Positions 1-8,241 of a stretch of 15,856 bases of DNA are shown here, piece by piece. Positions within the stretch are counted from its first letter, which is position 1; each line of letters opens with the position of its first letter. The translations under genes were made by a program, and so were the position numbers. Below the pieces are notes generated by a model. It made no database searches. It was not told where the DNA came from and saw nothing but the letters and a program-made list of their open reading frames with translations. Source of the stretch: Saccoglossus kowalevskii (Eukaryota > Hemichordata > Enteropneusta > Harrimaniidae); contig NW_003111966.1 of assembly GCF_000003605.2 (NCBI RefSeq), forward strand, positions 1 to 15,856, given 5' to 3'.

Positions 1-242
1 CTCCCCACTAGATTCCTTTTACCAGTAATGGTAAAACACCCCACTAGATTCTTCTTATCAGTAATGGTAAAACACCACACTAGATTCCTCTTACCAGTAA
101 TAGAAAAACACCCCACTAGATTCCTCTTGCCAGTTATAGGAAAACATCTCACTAGATTCATCTTACCAGTAATATGAAAACATCTCACTAGATTCCTCTT
201 ATCAGTAATGGTAAAACACCACACTAGATTCCTCTAACCAGT
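1..242. repeat. Module D, 3' part, cut by window edge
   Basis: Six complete 36-bp units plus a partial first one. The order is two AATGGTAAAA units, AATAGAAAAA, a unit starting TATAGG instead of AATAGG (after CAGT at about 131), AATATGAAAA, and a final AATGGTAAAA unit ending CTCTAACCAGT that leads into module A. Compared with other D blocks it lacks the AATGGG and AATAAG units. The TATAGG variant is shared only with the block at 8709-8888. Confidence 0.85.
19..34. other. Perfect dyad TTACCA-GTAA-TGGTAA
   Basis: Where a unit ending TTACCAGT is followed by a unit starting AATGGTAA, the junction forms a perfect inverted repeat with 6-bp arms and a 4-nt centre. This first example recurs many times, for instance at 3186-3201. 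In the common AATGGAAAAA units only the inner CCA/TGG pairing remains. No function can be assigned; a protein-binding or recombination role is speculative. Confidence 0.6.
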
Positions 243-349
243 AATAGGAAAACATCTCACTAAATTCCTCTTACCAGTAATTGAAAAACACCCTACTAGA
301 TTCCTCTTACCAGTAATGGAAAACACCACACTAGATTCCTCTTATCAGT
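243..349. repeat. Module A copy 1 (107-bp trimer)
   Basis: This trimer is made of a 36-bp AATAGG unit with CACTAAATTCC (G to A in the usual CTAGATT), a 36-bp AATTGAAAAA unit with CACCCTACTAG, and a 35-bp AATGGAAAACACC unit that has four A instead of five. It is always entered through CTCTAACCAGT. The same three-unit order occurs 19 times in the window and is the best landmark for the higher-order structure. Confidence 0.93.
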
Positions 350-713
350 AATGGTAAAACACCACACTAGATTCCTCTTACCAGTAATGGAAAAATACCA
401 CACTAGATTCCTGAAACCAGTAATGGAAAAAACACCCCACTAGATTACTCTGATCGGTAATGGAAAAACACCCCACTAGATCCCTCTTATCAGTAATGGT
501 AAAACACCCCACTAGATTCCTCTTACCAGTAATGGAAAAACATCGCACTAGATTCCAGATACCAGTAATGGAAAAAAAACACCATTCTAGATTCCTCTTA
601 CCAGTAATGGAAAAACACCCCACTAGATTCCTCTTACCAGTAATGGAAAAACACCCCACTAGATTCCTCTTACCAGTAATGGAAAAACACGACACTAGAT
701 TCCTCTAACCAGT
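350..713. repeat. Module B, full form (364 bp)
   Basis: Two lead units come first, the second with AAAAATACC and ending CCTGAAACCAGT. They are followed by a 37-bp unit with GATTACTC and ATCGGT, a unit with TAGATCCCTC, a T-type unit, a unit with CATCGC ending CCAGATACC, a 39-bp unit with eight A and CATTCTAG, two consensus units, and a unit with CACGACAC ending CTCTAACC that opens the next module A. CTGATCGG at about 450 is private to this copy; others read CTTATCGG. It matches 2651-3014 and 14176-14539 in length and order. Confidence 0.9.
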
Positions 714-820
714 AATAGGAAAACATCTCACTAAATTCCTCTTACCAGTAATTGAAAAACACCCTACTAGATTCCTCTTACCAGTAATGGAAAACACCAC
801 ACTAGATTCCTCTTATCGGT
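714..820. repeat. Module A copy 2
   Basis: Same 36+36+35 trimer as at 243-349, except that its last unit ends CTTATCGGT instead of CTTATCAGT. Only the copy at 9325-9431 shares that change, which supports the two being recent duplicates. Confidence 0.93.
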
Positions 821-1108
821 AATGGAAAAACACCCCACTAGATCCCTCTTATCAGTAATAGGAAAACATCTCACTAGATTCATCTTACCAGTAATATGAA
901 AACATCTCACTAGATTCCTCTTATCAGTAATGGGAAAACATCGCACTAGATTCCTCTTACCAGTAATAAGAAAACATCTCACTAGAGTCCTTTTACCAGT
1001 AATGGAAAAACACCCCACTAGATTCCTCTTACCAGTAATGGAAAAACACCCCACTAGATTCGTCTTACCAGTAATGGAAAAACACCACACTAGATTCCTC
1101 TAACCAGT
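821..1108. repeat. Module D, short form joined to a B-type unit
   Basis: Eight 36-bp units. The first is a B-type TAGATCCCTC unit fused directly to the D series AATAGG, AATATG, AATGGG, AATAAG, followed by three consensus-like units, the last ending CTCTAACC. Private marks are CACTAGAGTCC at about 985 and ATTCGTCTTACC at about 1060. Both recur in 9432-9719, which is otherwise nearly identical. The B-to-D jump suggests an internal deletion that removed a B remainder, A, B-short and C. Confidence 0.88.
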
Positions 1109-1215
1109 AATAGGAAAACATCTCACTAAATTCCTCTTACCAGTAATTGAAAAACACCCTACTAGATTCCTCTTACCAGTAATGGAAAACACCACACTAG
1201 ATTCCTCTTATCAGT
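1109..1215. repeat. Module A copy 3
   Basis: Standard trimer with CACTAAATTCC, CACCCTACTAG and the four-A 35-bp unit, ending CTTATCAGT. It lies 395 bp after the previous A module, the same spacing as between the copies at 9325 and 9720. Confidence 0.93.
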
Positions 1216-1471
1216 AATGGTAAAACACCACACTAGATTCCTCTTACCAGTAATGGAAAAACACCACACTAGATTCCTGAAACCAGTAATGGAAAAAACA
1301 CCCCACTAGATTACTCTTATCGGTAATGGAAAAACACCCCACTAGATCCCTCTTATCAGTAATGGTAAAACACCCCACTAGATTCCTCTTACCAGTAATG
1401 GAAAAACATCGCACTAGATTCCAGATACCAGTAATGGAAAAAAAACACCATACTAGATTCCTCTTACCAGT
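1216..1471. repeat. Module B, short form with lead units
   Basis: Two lead units (the second ending CCTGAAACCAGT), then 37-bp GATTACTC, TAGATCCCTC, T-type, CATCGC/CCAGATACC, and the 39-bp unit with eight A and CATACTAG. The two consensus units and the CACGACAC unit of the full form are absent, and the block passes straight into module C. Confidence 0.88.
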
Positions 1472-2075
1472 AATGGAAAACACCCCACTAGATTCCTCTC
1501 ATCAGTAATGGTAAAACACCACGAGATTCCTCTTATCAGTAATGGTAAAACAGCACACTAGATTCCTTTTACAAGTAATGGAAAAACATCGCACTAGATT
1601 CCTGATACCAGTAATGGAAAAAACACCCCACTAGATTCCTCTTACCAGTAATGGTAAAACACCCCGCTAGATTCCTCTTATCAGTAATGGTAAAACACCA
1701 CGAGATTCCTCTTATCAGTAATGGTAAAACAGCACACTAGATTCCTCCTACCAGTAATGGAAAAACATCGCACTAGATTCCTGATACCAGTAATGGAAAA
1801 AACACCACACTAGATTCTTCTTACCAGTAATGGTAAAACACCACGAGATTCCTCTTATCAGTAATGGTAAAACACCCCACTAGATTCTTCTTATTAGTAA
1901 TGGTAAAACACCACGAGATTCCTCTTATCAGTAATGGTAAAACACCCCACTAGATTCCTCTTACCAGTAATGGAAAAACATCGCACTAGATTCCTGATAC
2001 CAGTAATGGAAAAAACACCACACTAGATTCTTCTTACCAGTAATGGTAAAACACCACGAGAATCCTCTTATCAGT
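1472..2075. repeat. Module C, long form (34-bp CACGAG units)
   Basis: Opens with a 35-bp unit ending CTCTCATCAGT. It then alternates 34-bp units (CACCACGAGATTCC; starts 1507, 1686, 1829, 1899, 2042) with 36-bp units carrying CAGCACAC, CATCGC/CCTGATACC or CCCCGCTAG, and with 37-bp units carrying six A (1613, 1792, 2005). TTACAAGT at about 1570 replaces TTACCAGT. The 34-bp units shift any reading frame by two bases, so the block cannot carry a continuous repeat-encoded protein. Confidence 0.9.
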
Positions 2076-2543
2076 AATGGTAAAACACCCCACTAGATTC
2101 CTCTTATCAGTAATGGTAAAATACCTCACTAGATTCCTCTTATCAGTAATGAGAAAACACCCCACTAGATTCCTCTTATCAGTAATGGTAAAACACCCCA
2201 CTAGATTCTTCTTATCAGTAATAGTAAAACACCACACTAGATTCCTCTTACCAGTAATAGAAAAACACCCCACTAGATTCCTCTTGCCAGTAATAGGAAA
2301 ACATCTCACTAGATTCATCTTACCAGTAATATGAAAACATCTCACTAGATTCCTCTTATCAGTAATGGGAAAACATCGCACTAGATTCCTCTTACCAGTA
2401 ATAAGAAAACATCTCACTAGATTCCATTTACCAGTAATGGAAAAACACCCCACTAGATTCCTCTTACCAGTAATGGAAAAACACCCCACTAGATTCCTCT
2501 TACCAGTAATGGAAAAACACCACACTAGATTCCTCTAACCAGT
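2076..2543. repeat. Module D, 13 units
   Basis: Thirteen 36-bp units in the usual D order: T-type, AATACCTC unit, AATGAGAAAA, two T-type units (AATAGTAAAA in one), AATAGAAAAA ending CTTGCCAGT, AATAGG with GATTCATC, AATATG, AATGGG with CATCGC, AATAAG, three consensus-like units, the last ending CTCTAACC. It is paired with 13601-14068 at an offset of 11,525 bp. Confidence 0.9.
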
Positions 2544-2650
2544 AATAGGAAAACATCTCACTAAATTCCTCTTACCAGTAATTGAAAAACACCCTACTAG
2601 ATTCCTCTTACCAGTAATGGAAAACACCACACTAGATTCCTCTTATCAGT
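2544..2650. repeat. Module A copy 4
   Basis: Standard 107-bp trimer. It is followed by AATTGTAAAA instead of AATGGTAAAA, a change shared with 14176 and so part of the long duplication. Confidence 0.93.
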
Positions 2651-3014
2651 AATTGTAAAACACCACACTAGATTCCTCTTACCAGTAATGGAAAAACACC
2701 ACACTAGATTCCTGATACCAGTAATGGAAAAAACACCCCACTAGATTACTCTTATCGGTAATGGAAAAACACCCCACTAGATCCCTCTTATCAGTAATGG
2801 TAAAACACCCCACTAGATTCCTCTTACCAGTAATGGAAAAACATCGCACTAGATTCCAGATACCAGTAATGGAAAAAAAACACCATACTAGATTCCTCTT
2901 ACCAGTAATGGAAAAACACCCCACTAGATTCCTCTTACCAGTAATGGAAAAACACCCCACTAGATTCCTCTTACCAGTAATGGAAAAACACGACACTAGA
3001 TTCCTCTAACCAGT
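2651..3014. repeat. Module B, full form (364 bp)
   Basis: Two lead units (AATTGTAAAA first; second ending CCTGATACC), then the full B series with a 37-bp GATTACTC unit, a 39-bp CATACTAG unit, two consensus units and the CACGACAC exit unit. It matches 14176-14539 almost base for base. Confidence 0.9.
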
Positions 3015-3121
3015 AATAGGAAAACATCTCACTAAATTCCTCTTACCAGTAATTGAAAAACACCCTACTAGATTCCTCTTACCAGTAATGGAAAACACCA
3101 CACTAGATTCCTCTTATCAGT
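3015..3121. repeat. Module A copy 5
   Basis: Standard trimer, 471 bp after copy 4. The 471-bp A-to-A spacing (A plus a full B) recurs at 243/714 and 14069/14540, and at 470 bp at 3374/3844 and 9720/10190. Confidence 0.93.
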
Positions 3122-3373
3122 AATGGTAAAACACCCCACTAGATCCCTCTTATCAGTAATGGTAAAACACCCCACTAGATTCCTCTTACCAGTAATGGTA
3201 AAACACCCCACTAGATTCCTCTTACCAGTAATAAGAAAACATCTCACTAGATTCCATTTACCAGTAATGGAAAAACACCCCACTAGATTCCTCTTACCAG
3301 TAATGGAAAAACACCCCACTAGATTCCTCTTACCAGTAATGGAAAAACACCACACTAGATTCCTCTAACCAGT
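3122..3373. repeat. Hybrid B/D block (7 units)
   Basis: Seven 36-bp units: one TAGATCCCTC unit on an AATGGTAAAA base, two T-type units, an AATAAG unit with GATTCCATTTACC, and three consensus-like units ending CTCTAACC. It joins the start of a B block to the last four units of a D block. GATTCCATTTACC is shared with the D block at 2076-2543 (about 2425), so its 3' part was probably copied from that block. Confidence 0.85.
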
Positions 3374-3480
3374 AATAGGAAAACATCTCACTAAATTCCT
3401 CTTACCAGTAATTGAAAAACACCCTACTAGATTCCTCTTACCAGTAATGGAAAACACCACACTAGATTCCTCTTATCAGT
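3374..3480. repeat. Module A copy 6
   Basis: Standard trimer, only 359 bp after copy 5, the shortest A-to-A spacing in the window. This reflects the shortened hybrid block before it. Confidence 0.93.
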
Positions 3481-3843
3481 AATGGTAAAACACCACACTA
3501 GATTCCTCTTACCAGTAATGGAAAAACACCACACTAGATTCCTGATACCAGTAATGGAAAAACACCCCACTAGATTCCTCTTATCGGTAATGGAAAAACA
3601 CCCCACTAGATCCCTCTTATCAGTAATGGTAAAACACCCCACTAGATTCCTCTTACCAGTAATGGAAAAACATCGCACTAGATTCCAGATACCAGTAATG
3701 GAAAAAAAACACCATTCTAGATTCCTCTTACCAGTAATGGAAAAACACCCCACTAGATTCCTCTTACCAGTAATGGAAAAACACCCCACTAGATTCCTCT
3801 TACCAGTAATGGAAAAACACGACACTAGATTCCTCTAACCAGT
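3481..3843. repeat. Module B, full form (363 bp)
   Basis: Full B series, but the third unit is 36 bp (five A, GATTCCTCTTATCGG) instead of the 37-bp GATTACTC unit. The 39-bp unit carries CATTCTAG, which creates TCTAGA. It is nearly identical to 9827-10189, which differs by TATAAGT for TATCAGT at about 9965. Confidence 0.9.
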
Positions 3844-3950
3844 AATAGGAAAACATCTCACTAAATTCCTCTTACCAGTAATTGAAAAACACCCTACTAG
3901 ATTCCTCTTACCAGTAATGGAAAACACCACACTAGATTCCTCTTATCAGT
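3844..3950. repeat. Module A copy 7
   Basis: Standard trimer leading into a short B block, as at 10190 and 14540. Confidence 0.93.
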
Positions 3951-4133
3951 AATGGTAAAACACCCCACTAGATTCCTCTTATCGGTAATGGAAAAACACC
4001 CCACTAGATCCCTCTTATCAGTAATGGTAAAACACCCCACTAGATTCCTCTTACCAGTAATGGAAAAACATCGCACTAGATTCCAGATACCAGTAATGGA
4101 AAAAAAACACCATACTAGATTCCTCTTACCAGT
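3951..4133. repeat. Module B, short form (183 bp)
   Basis: Five units: T-type ending ATCGGT, TAGATCCCTC, T-type, CATCGC/CCAGATACC, and the 39-bp CATACTAG unit. The same 183-bp block occurs at 10297-10479 and 14647-14829. Confidence 0.9.
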
Positions 4134-4740
4134 AATGGAAAACACCCCACTAGATTCCTCTCATCAGTAATGGTAAAACACCACGAGATTCCTCTTATCA
4201 GTAATGGTAAAACAGCACACTAGATTCCTTTTACAAGTAATGGAAAAACATCGCACTAGATTCCTGATACCAGTAATGGAAAAAACACCCCATTAGATTC
4301 CTCTTACCAGTAATGGTAAAACACCCCGCTAGATTCCTCTTATCAGTAATGGTAAAACACCACGAGATTCCTCTTATCAGTAATGGTAAAACAGCACACT
4401 AGATTCCTCCTACCAGTAATGGAAAAACATCGCACTAGATTCCTGATACCAGTAATGGAAAAAACACCACACTAGATTCTTCTTACCAGTAATGGTAAAA
4501 CACCCCCGCTAGATTCCTCTTATCAGTAATGGTAAAACACCCCACTAGATTCTTCTTATTAGTAATGGTAAAACACCACGAGATTCCTCTTATCAGTAAT
4601 GGTAAAACACCCCACTAGATTCCTCTTACCAGTAATGGAAAAACATCGCACTAGATTCCTGATACCAGTAATGGAAAAAACACCACACTAGATTCTTCTT
4701 ACCAGTAATGGTAAAACACCACGAGATCCCTCTTATCAGT
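4134..4740. repeat. Module C, long form
   Basis: It has the same unit order as 1472-2075, with 34-bp CACGAG units at 4169, 4348, 4564 and 4707. The expected third 34-bp unit is replaced at 4491 by a 37-bp unit with five C (CACCCCCGCTAG). CCATTAG at about 4290 replaces CCACTAG. Confidence 0.9.
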
Positions 4741-5172
4741 AATGGTAAAACACCCCACTAGATTCCTCTTATCAGTAATGGTAAAACACCCCACTAGATT
4801 CCTCTTATCAGTAATGGTAAAATACCCCACTAGATTCCTCTTATCAGTAATGATAAAACACCACACTAGATTCCTCTTACCAGTAATAGAAAAACACCCG
4901 ACTAGATTCCTCTTGCCAGTAATAGGAAAACATCTCACTAGATTCATCTTACCAGTAATATGAAAACATCTCACTAGATTCCTCTTATCAGTAATGGGAA
5001 AACATCGCACTAAATTCCTCTTACCAGTAATAAGAAAACATCTCACTAGATTCCTTTTACCAGTAATGGAAAAACACCCCACTAGATTCCTCTTACCAGT
5101 AATGAAAAAACACCCCACTAGATTCCTCTTACCAGTAATGGAAAAACACCACACTAGATTCCTCTAACCAGT
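4741..5172. repeat. Module D, 12 units
   Basis: Twelve 36-bp units, one fewer than at 2076. Its front end is T-type, T-type, AATACCCC, then AATGATAAAA going directly to AATAGAAAAA. CACTAAATTCC at about 5010 in the CATCGC unit resembles the mark of module A but lies in a different unit. CACCCGACTAG at about 4897 and AATGAAAAAA at about 5101 are private. Confidence 0.88.
4841..4856. other. Perfect dyad TTATCA-GTAA-TGATAA
   Basis: The dyad is present in a two-base-altered form: the left arm has TATC instead of TACC, and the right arm has GATA instead of GGTA, so both arms still match. The usual TTATCA unit is followed by TGGTAA and has one mismatch. A second perfect case is at 7838-7853, in the matching position of another D block. 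Confidence 0.6.
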
Positions 5173-5279
5173 AATAGGAAAACATCTCACTAAATTCCTC
5201 TTACCAGTAATTGAAAAACACCTTACTAGATTCCTCTTACCAGTAATGGAAAACACCACACTAGATTCCTCTTATCAGT
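5173..5279. repeat. Module A copy 8, CACCTT variant
   Basis: Standard trimer except CACCTTACTAG for CACCCTACTAG in the middle unit. This change occurs in exactly the three A copies (5173, 8242, 10983) that are followed by module E. Confidence 0.93.
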
Positions 5280-5927
5280 AATGGTAAAACAACACACTAG
5301 ATTCCTCTTACCAGTAATGGAAAAACATCGCACTAGATTCCTGATACCAGCAATGGAAAAAACACCCCACTAGATTCCTCTTATCAGTAATGGAAAACAC
5401 CCCACTAGATTCCTCTTATCAGTAATGGTAAAACACCCCACTAGATTCCTCTTACCAGTAATGGAAAAACACCCCACTAGATTCCTCTTATCAGTAATGG
5501 TAAAACACCACACTAGATTCCTCTTACCAGTAATGGAAAAACGCCCCACTAGATTCCTCTTATCAGTAATGGAAAAACACCACACTAGATTCCTCTTATC
5601 AGTAATGGGAAAACACCACACTAGATTCCACTTATCAGTAATGGAAAAACACCACACTAGATTCCTCTTATCAGTAATGGAAAAACACCCCACTAGATTC
5701 CTCTTATCAGTAATGGAAAAACACCCCACTAGATTCCTCTTATCAGTAATGGTAAAACACCCCACTAGATTCCTCTTACCAGTAATGGAAAAACACCCCA
5801 CTAGATTCCTCTTATCAGTAATGGTAAAACACCACACTAGATTCCTCTTATCAGTAATTGTAAAACACCACACTAGATTCCTCTTACCAGTAATGGAAAA
5901 ACACCACACTAGATTCCTGATACCAGT
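5280..5927. repeat. Module E, long form (648 bp)
   Basis: The opening signature is a 36-bp AACAACAC unit, a 36-bp CATCGC unit ending CCAGCAATGG, a 37-bp six-A unit and a 35-bp four-A unit. Fourteen 36-bp units follow with little variation (ACGCCCC at about 5542, AATGGGAAAA at about 5605, GATTCCACTTATC at about 5625). This is the most homogeneous stretch and gives the longest open frames, as expected from 36-bp periodicity alone. Confidence 0.9.
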
Positions 5928-6219
5928 AATGGAAAAAACACCCCACTAGATTACTCTTATCGGTAATGGAAAAACACCCCACTAGATCCCTCTTATCAGT
6001 AATGGTAAAACACCCCACTAGATTCCTCTTACCAGTAATGGAAAAACATCGCACTAGATTCCAGATACCAGTAATGGAAAAAAAACACCATACTAGATTC
6101 CTCTTACCAGTAATGGAAAAACACCCCACTAGATTCCTCTTACCAGTAATGGAAAAACACCCCACTAGATTCCTCTTACCAGTAATGGAAAAACACGACA
6201 CTAGATTCCTCTAACCAGT
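5928..6219. repeat. Module B, full form without lead units (292 bp)
   Basis: 37-bp GATTACTC unit, TAGATCCCTC, T-type, CATCGC/CCAGATACC, 39-bp CATACTAG, two consensus units and the CACGACAC exit unit. The preceding AATTGTAAAA unit near 5856 and the CCTGATACC unit near 5892 match the leads at 2651, so this block likely derives from that type. Confidence 0.9.
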
Positions 6220-6326
6220 AATAGGAAAACATCTCACTAAATTCCTCTTACCAGTAATTGAAAAACACCCTACTAGATTCCTCTTACCAGTAATGGAAAA
6301 CACCACACTAGATTCCTCTTATCAGT
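6220..6326. repeat. Module A copy 9
   Basis: Standard trimer with CACCCTACTAG, linking a full B block to a short one. Confidence 0.93.
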
Positions 6327-6473
6327 AATGGTAAAACACCCCACTAGATCCCTCTTATCAGTAATGGTAAAACACCCCACTAGATTCCTCTTACCAGTAA
6401 TGGAAAAACATCGCACTAGATTCCAGATACCAGTAATGGAAAAAAAACACCATACTTGATTCCTCTTACCAGT
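6327..6473. repeat. Module B, shortest form (147 bp)
   Basis: Four units only: TAGATCCCTC on an AATGGTAAAA base, T-type, CATCGC/CCAGATACC, and the 39-bp unit, here with CATACTTGATT. The ATCGGT unit seen in other short B blocks has been lost, apparently by fusion of two neighbouring units, as at 3122. Confidence 0.87.
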
Positions 6474-6760
6474 AATGGAAAACACCCCACTAGATTCCTC
6501 TCATCAGTAATGGGTAAAACACCACGAGATTCCTCTTATCAGTAATGGGTAAAACAGCACACTAGATTCCTTTTTACAAGTAATGGAAAAACATCGCACG
6601 AGATTCCTGATACCAGTATTGTAAAAAACACCCCACTAGATTCCTCTTACCAGTTATGGTAAAACACCCCGCTAGATTCCTCTTATCAGTAATGGTAAAA
6701 CACCACGAGATTCCTCTTATCAGTAATGGTAAAACATCACACTAGATTCCTCCTACCAGT
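6474..6760. repeat. Module C, short form with many indels
   Basis: Eight units of 35, 35, 38, 36, 37, 36, 34 and 36 bp. Two units begin AATGGGTAAAA (6509, 6544) and one has a run of five T (CCTTTTTACAAG). Marks shared with 11923-12383 are CATCGCACGAG, AGTATTGTAAAAAA (about 6615), CAGTTATGG (about 6651) and CATCACAC (about 6735). It ends early and joins a full B block. Confidence 0.88.
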
Positions 6761-7051
6761 AATGGAAAAACACCCCACTAGATTCCTCTTATCGGTAATG
6801 GAAAAACACCCCACTAGATCCCTCTTATCAGTAATGGTAAAACACCCCACTAGATTCCTCTTACCAGTAATGGAAAAACATCGCACTAGATTCCAGATAC
6901 CAGTAATGGAAAAAAAACACCATTCTAGATTCCTCTTACCAGTAATGGAAAAACACCCCACTAGATTCCTCTTACCAGTAATGGAAAAAAACCCCACTAG
7001 ATTCCTCTTACCAGTAATGGAAAAACACGACACTAGATTCCTCTAACCAGT
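6761..7051. repeat. Module B, full form (291 bp)
   Basis: Eight units starting with a 36-bp ATCGGT unit, including a 39-bp CATTCTAG unit and the CACGACAC exit unit. One consensus unit reads AAAAAAACCCCAC (about 6980), a private C-to-A change. Module C runs straight into this B block with no D or A between them, the only such junction in the window. Confidence 0.88.
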
Positions 7052-7158
7052 AATAGGAAAACATCTCACTAAATTCCTCTTACCAGTAATTGAAAAACAC
7101 CCTACTAGATTCCTCTTACCAGTAATGGAAAACACCACACTAGATTCCTCTTATCAGT
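7052..7158. repeat. Module A copy 10
   Basis: Standard trimer, followed by the usual short B block. Confidence 0.93.
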
Positions 7159-7343
7159 AATGGTAAAACACCCCACTAGATTCCTCTTATCGGTAATGGA
7201 AAAACACCCCACTAGATCCCTCTTATCAGTAATGGTAAAACACCCCACTAGATTCCTCTTACCAGTAATGGGAAAAACATCGCACTAGATTCCAGATACC
7301 AGTAAATGGAAAAAAAACACCATACTAGATTCTTCTTACCAGT
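7159..7343. repeat. Module B, short form with added bases (185 bp)
   Basis: It has the same five units as 3951-4133 but two single-base insertions: AATGGGAAAAACATCGC at 7267 (37 bp) and AGTAAATGG at about 7303 (40-bp unit). The last unit reads GATTCTTCTTACC for GATTCCTCTTACC. Confidence 0.87.
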
Positions 7344-7773
7344 AATGGGAAAACACCCCACTAGATTCCTCTCATCAGTAATTGATAAAACACCACGAGA
7401 TTCCTCTTATCAGTAATGGTAAAACAGCACACTAGATTCCTTTTACAAGTAATGGAAAAACATCGCACTAGATTCCTGATACCAGTAATGGAAAAAACAC
7501 CCCACTAGATTCCTGATACCAGTAATGGAAAAAACACCACACTAGATTCTTCTTACCAGTAATGGTAAAACACCACGAGATTCCTCTTATCAGTAATGGT
7601 AAAACACCCCACTAGATTCTTCTTATTAGTAATGGTAAAACACCACGAGATTCCTCTTATCAGTAATGGTAAAACACCCCACTAGATTCCTCTTACCAGT
7701 AATGCAAAAACATCGCACTAGATTCCTGATACCAGTAATGGAAAAAACACCACACTAGATTCTTCTTACCAGT
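7344..7773. repeat. Module C, intermediate form
   Basis: Opening unit AATGGGAAAA (36 bp, CTCTCATCAGT), then a 35-bp AATTGATAAAA/CACGAG unit, the TTACAAGT unit, CATCGC, two consecutive 37-bp six-A units, 34-bp units at 7561 and 7631, and an AATGCAAAAA unit at 7701. The middle of the long form (CCCCGCTAG, the second 34-bp unit, CTCCTACC) is deleted between the two 37-bp units, as at 10480-10766. Confidence 0.88.
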
Positions 7774-8241
7774 AATGGTAAAACACCCCACTAGATTCCT
7801 CTTATCAGTAATGGTAAAATACCCCACTAGATTCCTCTTATCAGTAATGATAAAACACCCCACTAGATTCCTCTTATCAGTATTGGTAAAACACCCCACT
7901 AGATTCTTCTTATCAGTAATGGTAAAACACCACACTAGATTCCTCTTACCAGTAATAGAAAAACACCCCACTAGATTCCTCTTGCCAGTAATAGGAAAAC
8001 ATCTCACTAGATTCATCTTACCAGTAATATGAAAACATCTCACTAGATTCCTCTTATCAGTAATGGGAAAACATCGCACTAGATTCCTCTTACCAGTAAT
8101 AAGAAAACATCTCACTAGATTCCTTTTACCAGTAATGGAAAAACACCCCACTCGATTCCTCTTACCAGTAATGGAAAAACACCCCACTAGATTCCTCTTA
8201 CCAGTAATGGAAAAACACCACACTAGATTCCTCTAACCAGT
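7774..8241. repeat. Module D, 13 units
   Basis: Usual D series with AATGATAAAA at 7846, AGTATTGG at about 7879, AATAGAAAAA/CTTGCC, AATAGG/GATTCATC, AATATG, AATGGG, AATAAG and the three closing units. The first closing unit has CCACTCGATT at about 8148-8155, destroying the usual CTAG. That mark is shared with about 10889. Confidence 0.9.

Noticed and set aside
703-820. Module A as a transposon or attachment site
   Set aside because: It is made of ordinary repeat units in register, has no terminal inverted repeats, target-site duplications or enzyme gene, and is better explained as part of the higher-order repeat.
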